Notes: generated by a model from the sequence alone, not told the origin. Shown: positions 8,901 through 18,660, numbered from the stretch's first letter. The stretch: 24,074 nucleotides of DNA from Chara braunii (GCA_003427395.1 BFEA01000134.1:2389501-2413574), one strand, 5' to 3'. Numbers and translations are program-made.

Positions 8901-10606
8901 CTTTGACTAAGGGAAGATTTTACCATATTGCTTAGAGGTAGGCTTAAACATAGTTAACCAGGATTATTGGGTAAGGTCGCGATATGGAAATTATCCTCCA
9001 TGAACTTATAGGTTCTGCCTGGGGCTTTGACCTGTCATGTGTTACAGACCCTTTTGATCATCTGATTCAAGATCCGGACTAGGTTCAGCTTGATCCCTTA
9101 AGGATCATCATCTGTTATCACTGATAACAGGTCGGTTGCCGATTCGTCGGTTTACGACTCAACTCCAACTCACTCATGCCACTAGACCTAAAAGCTTTAG
9201 TCTTGTGGTTTACTTGTTTTGTTATGTTTTCATCCGGACTTTATTGAATGACCATTTAACAAAGATACTGAGTATTTTTATTGCGGGGAGGTTGCGCTGA
9301 GGTTGAGGTTTGCATGGCTAAAGCATGGGGTATGAGTACAGAGAGTGGTTGAAGTTGACCCCGTGTAGCGTGTGGACTCTTGGTTGAATCTTTGATGTGA
9401 TTGCAAGCATGTTTGTGGTTCGGACTCTGGATGTGATTGCCTGCGATTACATACATATATGGTTGAGAGGAGCCCCACTGTGACTGTGAGAAATTATCGT
9501 CCTATATAACTAACCCTTATATACTTATATATACCCAGAGTATTGGTAAGGCCTATTGTGATTGTGCATAAGGGTTAACCAGATTATGTGTCGAGAGGAA
9601 AAGGGGATTCCCCTTTTACTTGTGTTTTTTGGATTTTGTATGGTTGGACGCTGTAGTTTGTGGCAGCCGTCAAAGTCAAAACCCTTGACTTTCGCCCAGG
9701 CCCGGAGTGGGACTCATCTCCAGGGCAGTAAGAGGCGACTGCCACCACAGGTATGGACCTGTGTACCACCCGCTCTGCACAAGGTGCAGAAGAGGGTGTG
9801 TGATCCTCAACCACGCATAGCGGTTGTCCAGCGTCGAGAGATTAACCCTCAAGGCACGTGTCAGCCGACACTTGAGTGTCGAATGCGACGCTCGAGATTA
9901 ACGAGGACCGCACGAGTGTGGGTACTACATAGTACGTCATCATTGCGACTGCTTGTGTACGCTTGCATTGCTAGTCGATATGAGTAGGCCCTGCGTCCGC
10001 GCGGTTTTATAAGAAGTTCCACGCGCGACGCCCATCCGATTTCCGCATCGGAAAGTTATGGGTTGGCTACCGAGGGGCTAGAAGCGTTGTGGCGTCGTTT
10101 GTATTGTGGCGTTTCGTATATGTGTTGTTTTGTGTATATGTGTGTTTGTAAAGTGGAGTGCGCATGGTGTGTGGGATGCGTTCTAGTCGACCGACGACGG
10201 GTCGCGCTTGGGACCTCAGCCCCCCAAGATGCCGATTCGCGTGCGGGTCCGATAGGCGTATTACCGCGTGTACCCCCTATGCTACAGCGAACGAGAAACG
10301 TCCTTGGCTGGTCCACCTCTGCGATTGCAACTGATTAGCTTTCGTACTGTGGACTGGTAGCTCGGCGGGGATACGCCCAACGAAGGGAGGTGACAGCTCC
10401 CGTAAGGTGTAGGTAAGTCGTGCCTCGCGTAGGCCCTATCCTGTCGTAGGGGCTCGCGAGAGGTATGGCTGGCACACTCGGCCGGAGCAGTTTAAGGAAG
10501 CTCCACAGGTATTATCTGCGACGAAGGATTTAAATCAACTCCTGCGTGACGCGGCCGGGAGGGTCCCGCGCTGCCCTGGTGCGGTGCCGGACCGATGCGT
10601 TCGACA
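8901..10606. other. right part of the insertion, non-coding and hairpin-rich
   Basis: Readable hairpins include TGATCC/GGATCA (about 9090-9107), CTGTTATCA-C-TGATAACAG (9112-9130), CACAGGT-ATGG-ACCTGTG (about 9746-9763), CTGCAC/GTGCAG (about 9775-9789) and CCGAT-TTCCGC-ATCGG (about 10035-10050). Short open frames overlap on both strands and match nothing I recognise. The segment ends GATGCGTTCGACA next to the right target duplication. Confidence 0.5.
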
Positions 10607-10610
10607 ACGT
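10607..10610. repeat. right target-site duplication (ACGT)
   Basis: ACGT follows the terminal ACA of the insertion and matches 1154-1157. The array resumes here with TAAAAATGTTGAAAA. Confidence 0.6.
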
Positions 10611-11290
10611 TAAAAATGTTGAAAACTCCATCGAAAGTAGTTTTGAAATTAAAAAAAAAAACTAGGTTACCTTATCAGACGTTCGGGACCCCCCTGACTG
10701 TCCGGGGTTGTCTGCTCGGACAATTGGTCGGACACCCTGCCCGGGTACTCTGTCCGAGTCCGAACACCAAAACAATTAAAAAAAAAAAATCCTTTAAAAA
10801 ATCTGAAAAACAACTATGTTATGCAAAAACATAAATTGAACAACGTTTGCGTTGGGATGATATCGAAATTCGTTGTCAAAGTTAAAATAAAAAATAAAAT
10901 AAAAGACACCCCCTATTTTTTCCCATTTTTTCGTGCTTTTAATTGCTAAAAATTGAATTGTTCGGGCCCGGACGTCTGTGACCCCCCTAACTATCGTCAT
11001 TGGACAACTGGTAACATATAAAAAAACATTGATTGCGATGTTTTTTTTAATTTGGTCTTAAAGATTGAAAGGTGTTCAAGATGCTAAATACCCCCGCCTT
11101 TGGATAATGTTGAACATTCTAAACTTTTCAAAGTCGCAAACATATGAAATATAAAACGTCCACCTTTTAGTCGAATGCAAATAGACGTTAAAGATTCTGA
11201 AAACTTTAAAATGATGAACTTCAAGATGCTGAAAATTTTAAACGCCCGCATGAGGCAGTCAAATGGATTTTCATGTTGATGATGCAAAAA
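10611..11290. repeat. AT-rich tandem array, right part, with an inserted short element
   Basis: 10632-10655 matches 870-893 (CGAAAGTAGTTTTGAAATT against CGAAAGTAATTCTGAAATG), and 11030-11190 matches 905-1060, including CCCGCCTTTG, AATGTTGAACATTCT and GCAAATAGACGTT. Between these two matching blocks the right copy has an extra segment of about 355 bp (10662-11016), which is the first short-element copy; the left array is the empty site. Confidence 0.75.
10662..11016. mobile_element. short non-autonomous element, copy E1
   Basis: Begins CTAGGTTACC and ends GGTAAC, giving a short terminal inverted repeat, and is flanked by A runs. The homologous array at 896-905 lacks it, so it is a real insertion. 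It has GC-rich ends with short inverted words (CAGACGTTCGGG against CCCGGACGTCTG; TCGGACA/TGTCCGA) and an A-rich core containing TGTTATGCA and TTGAACAACGTTTGCG. The core and the CTAGG start are shared with copies at 14905 and 19059. No open frame of coding length on its own. Confidence 0.65.
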
Positions 11291-11863
11291 ATTTAAACTA
11301 TTCCCCGCACTCCCCTTATTTTATTTTATTTTTAATGAGGGGTCGTTCATAGTTTTCGACACCTTCACCACTTCAAAAATTTCATAAATTTAATCGCCTA
11401 GATATATTTTAAATTTGAATATTTTAAAAACTTTTAAGTAATAGAAATGCTGAAAAACTTTAATCACTCCCTTCCGTTTTACTTTTTTTGAGAGGTGTGT
11501 TCAAAATTTTGGTATCGATATAAATGTTAAATATTAGTGAACCCATTAACCACCTCTTAAGTACTAATACATGTGTCTAGAGAAGTTTTTTTTTCGACCG
11601 GATAGGCTATTAGATATTTGACCTTGTTTATTTATCACTTGGTGGGGAATTGCTTCAAAAGAATAGGTGGTATCACTCTTACCTTTGAGTTCATCATTCT
11701 CTTTCATAAGCAATTCCTCACTTTTAAAACTTCATTAGGTTTTTTATTGAGCAATCACTTCCTTTAAATATAAGTTGTTTTATAAGACTTTGATAAATTA
11801 GTTGCTGCATTTTTTGTTATCTATGTGCTACCATGAAAGGGTTTATAATTAAATCTTTATTAT
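11291..11863. other. AT-rich non-coding
   Basis: Contains further words of the flanking array family (CTGAAAAACTTT, CCACTTCAAAAATTT) but no readable gene or RNA. Confidence 0.45.
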
Positions 11864-12003
11864 ATCTCGTCTCGTGTGATTATTACCTATTTATCCCGTC
11901 TCGTGTGATTGTTACTTATTTTCCCCATCTCGTGTGATTGCTACTTTTTTGTCTCATCCCATGTGATTGTTACTTATTTATCCCGTCTCGCGTGATTGTT
12001 ACT
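11864..12003. repeat. 29-bp tandem array, five units
   Basis: GTGTGAT or a one-base variant recurs at 11874, 11903, 11932, 11961 and 11990, exactly 29 bp apart. The unit reads about CCCGTCTCGTGTGATTGTTA followed by CTTATTTAT. Confidence 0.9.
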
Positions 12004-13653
12004 TAATTTAACGTTTAATTACACAAAAAACTGATAGTTAGAAAACTTAAAATCATATTCGGTAACCGACGTAACAAACCAACATATGACTAGTTTATAG
12101 TAGCTTTATACCAAGATCACTGAATGTTTGGATATTTTTCCAAGGTGGAAAGGCAAGATTATCCGTAGTGTACGGATTATGTGGTGAAATAACAAAATCA
12201 TAGGAGACAATATTCATGTACTTCCAAATTGTCTATTACTAGGACCATATTCCTATTTGTTTTTGTTCTGCTGTTCAATCAACTTTTTTAAGGATCCACA
12301 ACCATGTTTTTCTTCGCTTAAGTAAATCTTTATTTTTTTGTTCCTTTTCAACTTTCTAATTATAGATGGGGTTTCATTTGTAATAGACATACTCTTGAGG
12401 TTTTTCGCTCTTTGTCTTCATTTTCCTAAGTAGATACATGTTTCGTATCTTTCGGTGATCTCATTTAATGTTTTGAAAAACGTGAGGCTGCTTCTGTTTC
12501 TCATTCCTCGACCTTGTCTATTATGTGTCGTATGGATAAGTTGTTTGCACACAAGAACTGCCCATGTACTATAGATACTCTGACACCACACTTTGTGCCG
12601 ACGGAAAGAAAACGAAAGTTGAAGGCCTTCCCAAACTTTCTTTGTAAAGACAACTTCATTGCACTTGATCGTTTATGTTGAGGGTCTTTGCTTTACATGA
12701 CCAATATCCTTAACGATTTTTTTTATTTTTTTTTTCTGCTTTGCTAAGCAACACGTAGACACACTTCAAACATCTCTTGACATTTTTTACATCTCTGATC
12801 GAATCAGTCATATAAGGGAGATTGAAATTATTATTATCATGCAACTTTCAAACATGCAGTCAAACAATGTTAACCTCCAATAGTGCAACTGCTAGGTTAT
12901 GAGAGACAAATAAGACCACTTTTTGGTATCCTTATCCTTTGGAATATAATAAGCATATGATTAGATGACCCATCACGCTTCCATTTCCCAAGTCCTTCCA
13001 CATTATGATATCGAGCCTTGCAACTCTAGAATATTGTGGATTGGTGCTCAAAACAAGGTAGGAAGGTGACCACTTCTTCATTCTATACTAACAGAAAATA
13101 ACGAGTATTTTACCTTCAAGTTATTTCACCTTCAATTGAAGACGACTTTGTCCTATGCAACCCAGGACGTTCTGGGAACTCCTATGGGAAACTTAACTTT
13201 TGTGTGACTATAACGAGTATTTGTTCATTTCCTCTCTTGGCAACAGACTTAAGTTGCTCCTTGGATTCAGGGTTGCAGATGATGTCTCGGTCTTCATCAA
13301 ATGAAGAGAAATTGTACTAAGTCTCAGCAATGTAGTATGCAGTGATTGAATAGTTTCATGATTTTTCCAAGGGGTAACTATGGCGCAGTCACATTTTCAG
13401 TTCTAAGTCCACTTCAGGGATCGCTGATTACAACACATCCCCACCCAACCCTAAACCTGGGTTAGATACATTGAATTTCATGATTTTCCTCGCTTTGGAG
13501 CAAAATTCGCAAAACCGTGACTGAAATGCATTTAAAAGTTAAAACTGAAAACCCTGACCACGCCTTAGTTTTCCCTTTTTCCAATTTCAATGTAATTTTA
13601 GAACAAACTAACTAAACCCGGCCTCAGTTTTCTTAAATAGCAATATCAGCCTT
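12004..13653. other. AT-rich non-coding, no gene seen
   Basis: Both strands are broken by frequent stops; the longest stretch without one, about 65 codons near 12490-12685 on the plus strand, has no recognisable motif. No terminal repeats or RNA genes are apparent. Confidence 0.45.
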
Positions 13654-13689
13654 GGGCACTGTGCCCTTCAAAAAAAAAAAAAAAAAAAA
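13654..13689 (+). repeat. palindrome plus poly(A), possible short retroposon end
   Basis: GGGCACTGTGCCC (13654-13666) is followed by TTC and 20 A residues (13670-13689). AGCAAT occurs just before this stretch (13639-13644) and just after the A run, which may be a short target duplication. The source of the retroposed sequence is not identified. Confidence 0.4.
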
Positions 13690-14779
13690 GCAATGTTGGG
13701 ATTTAATTGGATATGTTGTTCATGATGGGTCACGTAGTACATATATGCCGACTCATAAAAATCAGAGGGGGCTGCTTAATGGGCTTTCGACATAACTCTA
13801 GAGCATTCAAGACTACTCCCTTTAAAAAAACTTTTTGGTTCTGGCTCCATGTCCATTTCCGGTTCTGGCTCCATGTCCATTCTGGACAGCAACAGTCCAG
13901 TTCCTATTCCACAGGTAAGCCAACCAGAACACATCTTGCACTCACCCAACGCACCTCTCCATTATGGTTGGAAGGCCCAAGTGGACGTCATTGATTTCTT
14001 CCCATAGGAACTATATAGTATATACCACCCCTCACCCCTGCCTACTGTAGCCTCATTGACCTAGCCCTCGCCGTGAGCAACATCACTCCTTTTTTCTAAT
14101 TGCCATCACAAACTGGCCATTCCGGTTCCTTTTCACAACGAGCAAGAATGTTAAACCACCAGTACTTCCTAAAGTCGTGCCTATTAACGCTACGCGATTT
14201 TAGGAAACGTACGGGCCACTACAGGAGCGCCCAAATTCATCCAACTAAAAACGTTTCTAATCTATTTTTTTCGGCAGCCCATAGCTGGGCCAAGTACTGG
14301 TGGTTTAAGTACGTTACCAAGCACTAAGGTAGCCTTTTTGTTAATTGTAACAGACGAGCTATTGATGCGCAAATACCGTGATAACTTCTTCGATATCGCT
14401 CTTGAGTCTTGTCAACTTTCTCATCAGTTTTCTTTTTTTTCTTTTTTTCTTTTTTGGGGGGGGGGGGGCAAGGCTCCAATCTATTCGTGGGGAGCAGCAC
14501 GTGCTGGGAAACGGGCCCAGCGTCCCATTTCTCATCACTTTTCTGGTTGCCAGCGTCCCATTTCTCATCAGTTTTCTGGCCGCTGGTAGTACTGGATTCC
14601 TATCCAGAGAGACGGGGGTGGGGGGAATTGTTCAAGCAAATTCCTTTCTAAAGTAGTTATTCTAGGGGACCTTTTCGCTTGTCACTTTGCTAGGACTTGC
14701 TGGCTGTGGCCTAAGTTCGGGCTAATGAGCAGACAGGAAGGAAACTAAATCAACGACTCTCTTCTTTATCATTTTGACC
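13690..14779. other. non-coding with two short tandem duplications
   Basis: GGTTCTGGCTCCATGTCCAT occurs twice in a row (about 13837-13885). A 33-bp unit starting CCAGCGTCCCATTTCTCATC occurs twice at 14517-14582. A T-rich tract runs into 13 G residues at 14456-14468. Open frames here (for example 14338-14656) derive from these tracts and disagree among frames; none is supported. Confidence 0.5.
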
Positions 14780-14886
14780 GTTATATATTTCTCGATTGAT
14801 GTGTGTCATCCTTGCGCAGGGGCCATGCTAATCTTCTCTGTATTGGTCCAATTTTAGCAGATGTTCCGAAGGGCGGTTATATATTT
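14780..14886 (-). pseudogene. U6 snRNA retropseudogene with 11-bp target duplication
   Basis: Read on the minus strand, 14787-14875 matches U6 snRNA: CCCTTCGG near the 5' end, TAAAATTGG, the ACAGAG box, GATTAGCATGGCCCCTGCG, CAAGGATGACAC and ATCGAGAAAT near the 3' end. Differences include a changed 5' stem-loop, GGACCAATACAGAG where plant U6 has GGAACGATACAGAG, and loss of the last bases (GGTCC and the T-rich end). The body is bordered by an 11-bp direct repeat GTTATATATTT at 14780-14790 and 14876-14886, as left by LINE-type target-primed insertion. A plant U6 promoter (upstream sequence element plus a TATA box near -30) is not in place; the TATATA on the 5' side belongs to the duplication. 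I judge it a retroposed, probably silent copy. Confidence 0.8.
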
Positions 14887-14904
14887 TAAAAATGGGATGG
14901 GTCA

Positions 14905-15326
14905 CTAGGTTGTTTTCTGGGCACCCGGGCACCCAACTTGTGCCCAGATATACGCCCGGGTGCCCGGCTGGGCATGACCCCCGGGCAGGGTTCCGGGCAG
15001 CCCCAGCGNAAAAAAAAAAAAAAAAAAAATCCAGAAAAAAAAACAATGTTGTGTAGAATTGCAATACAAACAACTTTTGGCTGAGGGTCACATCAGAACT
15101 CCTCACCGAATCGGAGATGAAAAAGAAAAAAGGACTCCCCTTTAACCCCCCCTTAGCCCCTTTAAAAACAATTTATACCCCCCTTTCCCCCCCTTGACAG
15201 CCAATTCTCAAAAAATGAAACGAGCCCGGATTTGGGGTCCTCTGGGAGAGCGCAGAAAGGCGCGAAAAAACAAAAACAAACAAACAAAAAAAAAAAATTG
15301 CACGCCTGGGTGCCTGGCCAGGCATG
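14905..15326. mobile_element. short non-autonomous element, copy E2
   Basis: Begins CTAGGTTG, like E1 and E3, has a GC-rich head rich in GGGCACCC and GCCCGGGTGCCC, then an A run (undetermined base at 15009) and the family core on the plus strand (CAACTTTTGGCTGAGGGTCAC). Near the end a 26-base word from the head recurs in direct orientation: 14950-14975 against 15301-15326, differing only by C-to-T or T-to-C changes. The right end is uncertain; no clean inverted repeat was found. Confidence 0.55.
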
Positions 15327-15419
15327 AAAATCTTCCTGATGGGTTGATGAAATTTCTTGGAGTGTATCGTTTAAGGACGTCGCATTCCGGATGTACTTTT
15401 ACATCCATCATCCATGTGT

Positions 15420-15460
15420 ATTCTTCCTTCTTCTTCTTCTTCTTCTTCTTCTTCTTCTTC
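15420..15460. repeat. (TTC)n microsatellite
   Basis: About 13 TTC/CTT units, with one extra C near the start. Confidence 0.95.
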
Positions 15461-15640
15461 TATGCATGCGATCTGACCTTTGCGGCTATAGTCCTTTCCT
15501 TTTGCACTCGCTATTTGGATGCTTTCTTGCGTTTCTTCTCTCTCTTATGCTATATGTGTGCGATCTGACCTTTGCGGCTATAGTCCTTTCCTTTTGCACT
15601 CGCTATTTGGATGCTTTGTTGCGTTTGTTGAATCTCTGGT
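15461..15640. repeat. 92-bp tandem duplication
   Basis: GCGATCTGACCTTTGCGGCT and the following 45 bases occur identically from 15468 and again from 15560. The second copy diverges after TTGCGTTTGTTGAATC. Confidence 0.9.
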
Positions 15641-15687
15641 ACTTCACAAGAAGGAAGTTGATTGTTGAACAACAACACTTTGTTTTA

Positions 15688-15875
15688 GCTTTACGCCAAA
15701 ATCGTTTAAAATATATAGCGGATTTAGCCGCGTTAGCGTTGACGAATCCTATTTTAGCTATTATATTACAATGTCTATTACTATTTTTTCATTGGCAGGA
15801 ATACCTCCATTAGCAGGATTTTGCAGCAAATTTTATCTCTTTTTTGCTGCTCTAGGTTGCCGAGCTTATTTATGT
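15688..15875 (+). pseudogene. nad2: fragment of mitochondrial nad2 in nuclear DNA
   Basis: The plus frame from 15691 reads LRQNRLKYIADLAALALTNP, then ILAI, which resembles the segment of plant mitochondrial NADH dehydrogenase subunit 2 (complex I, inner membrane) leading to a conserved glycine-proline loop. The next conserved block, GIPPLAGFCSKFYLFF then AALGCRAYL, follows in a different frame, so a single-base loss lies near 15765-15780. The fragment covers about 60 of roughly 490 residues, has no start or stop of its own, and its surroundings are nuclear repeats. It is best read as a small nuclear insertion of mitochondrial DNA. Plastid ndhB is the closest alternative, but the FCSKFYLFFAALGC wording points to nad2. 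Confidence 0.75.
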
Positions 15876-16660
15876 TTGAAGTTGTCGTTACTACGTTACC
15901 TATCAGAGGACTGCAGCAGCTCCTTCTAGGTTACTTGAGACTGATGCTGCTGCTTTCAGATTGTTGCTGCCGTCTTTGACAAACAGCTCGACCTGCTGTT
16001 TTGCAGCTACAGGTATTACGGCTCCTTGCTGGATTTGCTATGATGTTTGCAACTGCTGTTGTTCGGAATCAGTCGAGTACAGCTTACGGTAGAGCGGGCT
16101 GTCGTTGCCAAGACCACAGGCCCGCTAACCAACGAGTGGTTGCTATGGTGCCTTTGCTGCCGCTGGTGAAATGCAGCAATCAGTTGGCACTGCTATTCAC
16201 TATATTTGTTGCCTTCCTATTGGTACTGTGTACTGTTCAACTGTTGCAATTAGCTGGGGCTTTTGCCGCAATAGCACGTTACTGGCCACTGATTAGTGCA
16301 AACTGTTACGGTTGTTACTACTGCTGTTCATATCAGCTGCTCCAGTGATTGTTTGCTGCCGCTGAGTTTGATTGGTGCTGTTTACAGTCATTGTTGTTCC
16401 TACTGAAGGTGGCTGCTATGATTCATGTGTCTGCATAAGTACCGACAGGTGCTGTTTGAAATTGCTTCCACTTCTAGATGATTATTGCTGCTCGGCGGTT
16501 GGCAACTGCTGTTCGTTGTCTTGCTACTTCTACGGCTGCTGCGATTACCCGGTGCTGGGCACTGCCGCGGCAGCTAGTGTTGCTGCTGCAGTTTACTGCG
16601 GCATAAAACTGCAGCAGTTGCCTTGTTACCCCGGCGTGCTGCCATTTGTGACGAGTGCGA
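15876..16660. other. CTG/TGC-rich low-complexity DNA
   Basis: Dense in GCTGCTG, TTGCTGC and ACTGCTGTT. Open frames on both strands (16001-16348, 16372-16839 and antisense) translate to cysteine/leucine/tyrosine-rich strings typical of this composition, with no domain. Not supported as genes. Confidence 0.6.
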
Positions 16661-17099
16661 GGCTGAGGGAAAACAGGACAGGAAGAGCCGAGGGGGAGGA
16701 GAGAGAGAGGGAGAGAGTGAGAGCACACACACACACTCACTCGCTCGACACGACCGAGGGTCGGACGCAGACACAGTGGCAAAGACACAAAGTCGAAGTC
16801 TTGGATTCCGAATGCCGAAACAGGAGCAAGTCACACTGAGTACGAGCGTCGAGCACAGCAGCTGAAAACTGGTGCGAGACTGGTCCCCGTACCGTACGGG
16901 GAGCCAGTATAAGTACCAGTGACACGTATGGTACCAGGGGCATTTCTGCAAAGGCCCCGAGGGCAGAACTGAAAAATGTGGTATTTGAAAGTGGCGCCCG
17001 AATTGCAGCATGGCGCCAGTTGTCCAAAATCCTACAGTACCAAAGGAGGGGTTTGGAAAAAAGGGTGCCAGCACGAAAACAGGATGCAGCCGAAACAGC
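16661..17099. other. non-coding with GA and CA tracts
   Basis: Includes a GA-rich tract (16691-16720), a short CA tract (about 16725-16740) and the palindrome CCCCGTAC-C-GTACGGGG (about 16888-16904). Overlapping frames on both strands are not supported. Confidence 0.45.
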
Positions 17100-17217
17100 A
17101 AAAAGATAGACCAGGTACGGAAACCTTGTTACGACTTCTTCTTCCTCTAAATGATAAGGTTCAATGAACTTCTCACAGCACCCCCAGCGGCAAACCGCCG
17201 AGATCACCGCAATCCAG

Positions 17218-17256
<39 letters not shown>

Positions 17257-17339
17257 AGTGTGTACAAAGGGCAGGGACGTAATCAGCACGAGCTGACGAC
17301 TCGCGCTTTAAAAAAAAAAAAAAAAAAAGATAGACCAGG
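17100..17339 (-). pseudogene. 18S rRNA 3' fragment, retroposed, with poly(A) and 16-bp target duplication
   Basis: 17116-17309 is the reverse complement of the 3' part of 18S rRNA. It starts TACGGAAACCTTGTTACGAC, contains CCTCTAAATGATAAGG, CACTTCACCGGACCATTCAA and GTGTACAAAGGGCAGGGACG, and ends at GACTCGCGCTT. It lacks the last ~25 bases of 18S. A run of 19 A residues (17310-17328) follows on the plus strand. The block is bordered by AAAAAGATAGACCAGG at 17100-17115 and again at 17324-17339. This is the signature of target-primed reverse transcription. The poly(A) sits after the antisense strand of the rRNA, so either an antisense transcript was copied or the fragment was inverted during insertion (twin priming). 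Confidence 0.9.
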
Positions 17340-17641
17340 GATCGAGCCCTGGCGCAGTCCGTAACTCTATTGGTATTCACTGTCCCAGTGTCCCTGCTGT
17401 TGCAATCCTGTCACTGTTGCATCATCACTGCTGCTGAAGCAGCATTTTGCTGTTGCTATGCGCTCCAATTGCTGTGTGATGTTGCTATTGTGCACCGCTG
17501 CGGCTGCTGTTGAGGATTGTGGTTGTAACTCCTGCTGTACCATGCAACTGACGAGCTTTGGTAGTGTGAGTGATCCGCTTTTTAAACCTGTCGGTTTGAT
17601 ATGATAGATATCATATATCATATATATTATGGAGCCCTTAC
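17340..17641. other. CTG-rich low-complexity DNA ending in an AT palindrome
   Basis: Short CTG/TGTTGC words as at 15876-16660. Near the end, ATATGATA-GA-TATCATAT (about 17599-17616) is a perfect palindrome, followed by TATATATTATGG. No gene seen. Confidence 0.5.
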
Positions 17642-17714
17642 GGACCTTAGGTGGTTGAAACCCTTGTCTTAGCGATGAAAAAGCAATGTCCTATACCCCT
17701 AGACGAACTAAATG
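17642..17714 (-). tRNA. tRNA-Glu-like sequence, probably a pseudogene
   Basis: On the minus strand the stretch has a D-arm like GTCTAGGGGTATAGGAC, a loop TTTTCAT that would hold anticodon TTC (Glu), and a T-arm-like GGGTTTCAACC. TTTAG and CTAAG can close part of an acceptor stem. The anticodon and T stems are poorly paired, so a working tRNA is doubtful; an organelle-derived or SINE-derived relic is equally possible. Confidence 0.35.
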
Positions 17715-18660
17715 CAAGGATTGAACCCTCGCAAGCCCCTAGCGGGCACACAGACGTTCTGCGCGCAAGGCCCCGGCAAGCCTTGTGCCCGCCCTAAGTG
17801 AAGGCGGGCCTGCATATCGACGTGAGGCCTATTTTTGTCATTCTTCGTATGTGGGTACCAGACAGTTACAGCACGCCACTTGGTTACAGAGCAACGTGAG
17901 CCTTCCCTGGCTCCTTCCAGAAGCAGCAGCTGCGCCGTACAGTTGAGCCCAGGGCTCAGGTGGTTGTGCGCCCTGGGCACACGCACTAAGAGGCTGACAC
18001 ATCACGTAGCGGCCGCGGACCAATGAGAAAGCAGCTCCTGCGTCACACACAAGCCGCGAGCCAATGAGATCGCGCTGAACACTTGGAGCCTCGTGGGCTA
18101 CCTGGGTGTGCTTAACTGCACGGGGCCTCAGCCAGTATCTGAAACTGAACCTGGGCGCAGATACTTTGGGCCAACCTGAAGCTACTGGGGCCCTACACGC
18201 CAGGCCCAGACCAGCCAGCGGCAAGGCACACTTTTCCATAAAGGAAAGTGAGCACCCAGGGGCAAGGCATTCTGGCCTGGGTGGGCAATGTGGCCACGCT
18301 GCTGCATTAGCGCACGAGCAGCAGCGCTAGCGCTGCAGGCCAGACCCAAGCACGGGCGCAGAGGTGAGAGAGGGGTGCTGCTGAGGCAGCGGGCGCACAG
18401 CGGACATAGCCGGGCTGGTGGGCCCAGGCGCGGTGATGACGATGGTGGTCTTCGGGTAGAAGGCGCATGCAGTGGGGGAGACTGTGATGAGGGGAAGACA
18501 GAGAAACGTACCTGAGGTAGCCTGGCGGTCTGCGTTGGTGATGACGTCACCTGCATTGGTCTTCAACTTCGATGTGATCTCGTTGCATGAACTTAGATAG
18601 GCTAGATAGGCTGAGTGAAGTAGGCTGAGTGAAGTAGGCTGGGTGCTGGGCGCCAATCAG
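17715..18660. other. GC-rich segment without a supported gene
   Basis: GC-rich with many GCCC/GGGC words. It has two CCAATGAG words (about 18020 and 18061) and a third CCAAT near 18654, but no TATA box or downstream gene that would make this a promoter. Frames on both strands are open because of composition and show no domains. Near the end, GGCTGAGTGAAGTA and related 14- and 9-bp words repeat (about 18597-18645). Confidence 0.4.

Larger units (their letters stand above)
1158..10606. mobile_element. large non-coding, hairpin-rich insertion (9.45 kb)
   Basis: The unit starts TGT and ends ACA, is bordered by ACGT on both sides, and interrupts a tandem array whose uninterrupted form is present next to it. 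These are hallmarks of an integrase-type insertion (LTR retrotransposon or a TGT...ACA transposon). It holds no reverse transcriptase, integrase, gag or transposase frame that I can recognise; the longest open frames are about 150 codons on GC-rich DNA and overlap on both strands. I found no copy of the first bases near the right end, so a classical pair of terminal LTRs is not shown; the only second copy of the start is internal, at 4274. The interior is packed with perfect or near-perfect hairpins and tandem hairpin arrays, listed separately. It could be a non-autonomous LTR-derivative (LARD-like), a nested composite, or a class not described. Boundaries moderately sure, class unknown. Confidence 0.5.

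Noticed and set aside
14780-14886. Functional U6 snRNA gene
   Set aside because: The 3' end is missing, several core-adjacent bases differ, the expected promoter spacing is absent, and flanking duplications indicate retroposition.
16001-16839. Two plus-strand frames rich in cysteine and leucine
   Set aside because: They come from CTG/TGC low-complexity DNA; similar strings appear in several frames and on both strands.
18000-18070. Twin CCAATGAG words as a promoter
   Set aside because: No TATA box or downstream gene was found, so promoter function is unsupported.
18182-18656. Overlapping antisense frames of 109-124 codons
   Set aside because: High GC content removes stops on both strands; no domain and no consistent start.
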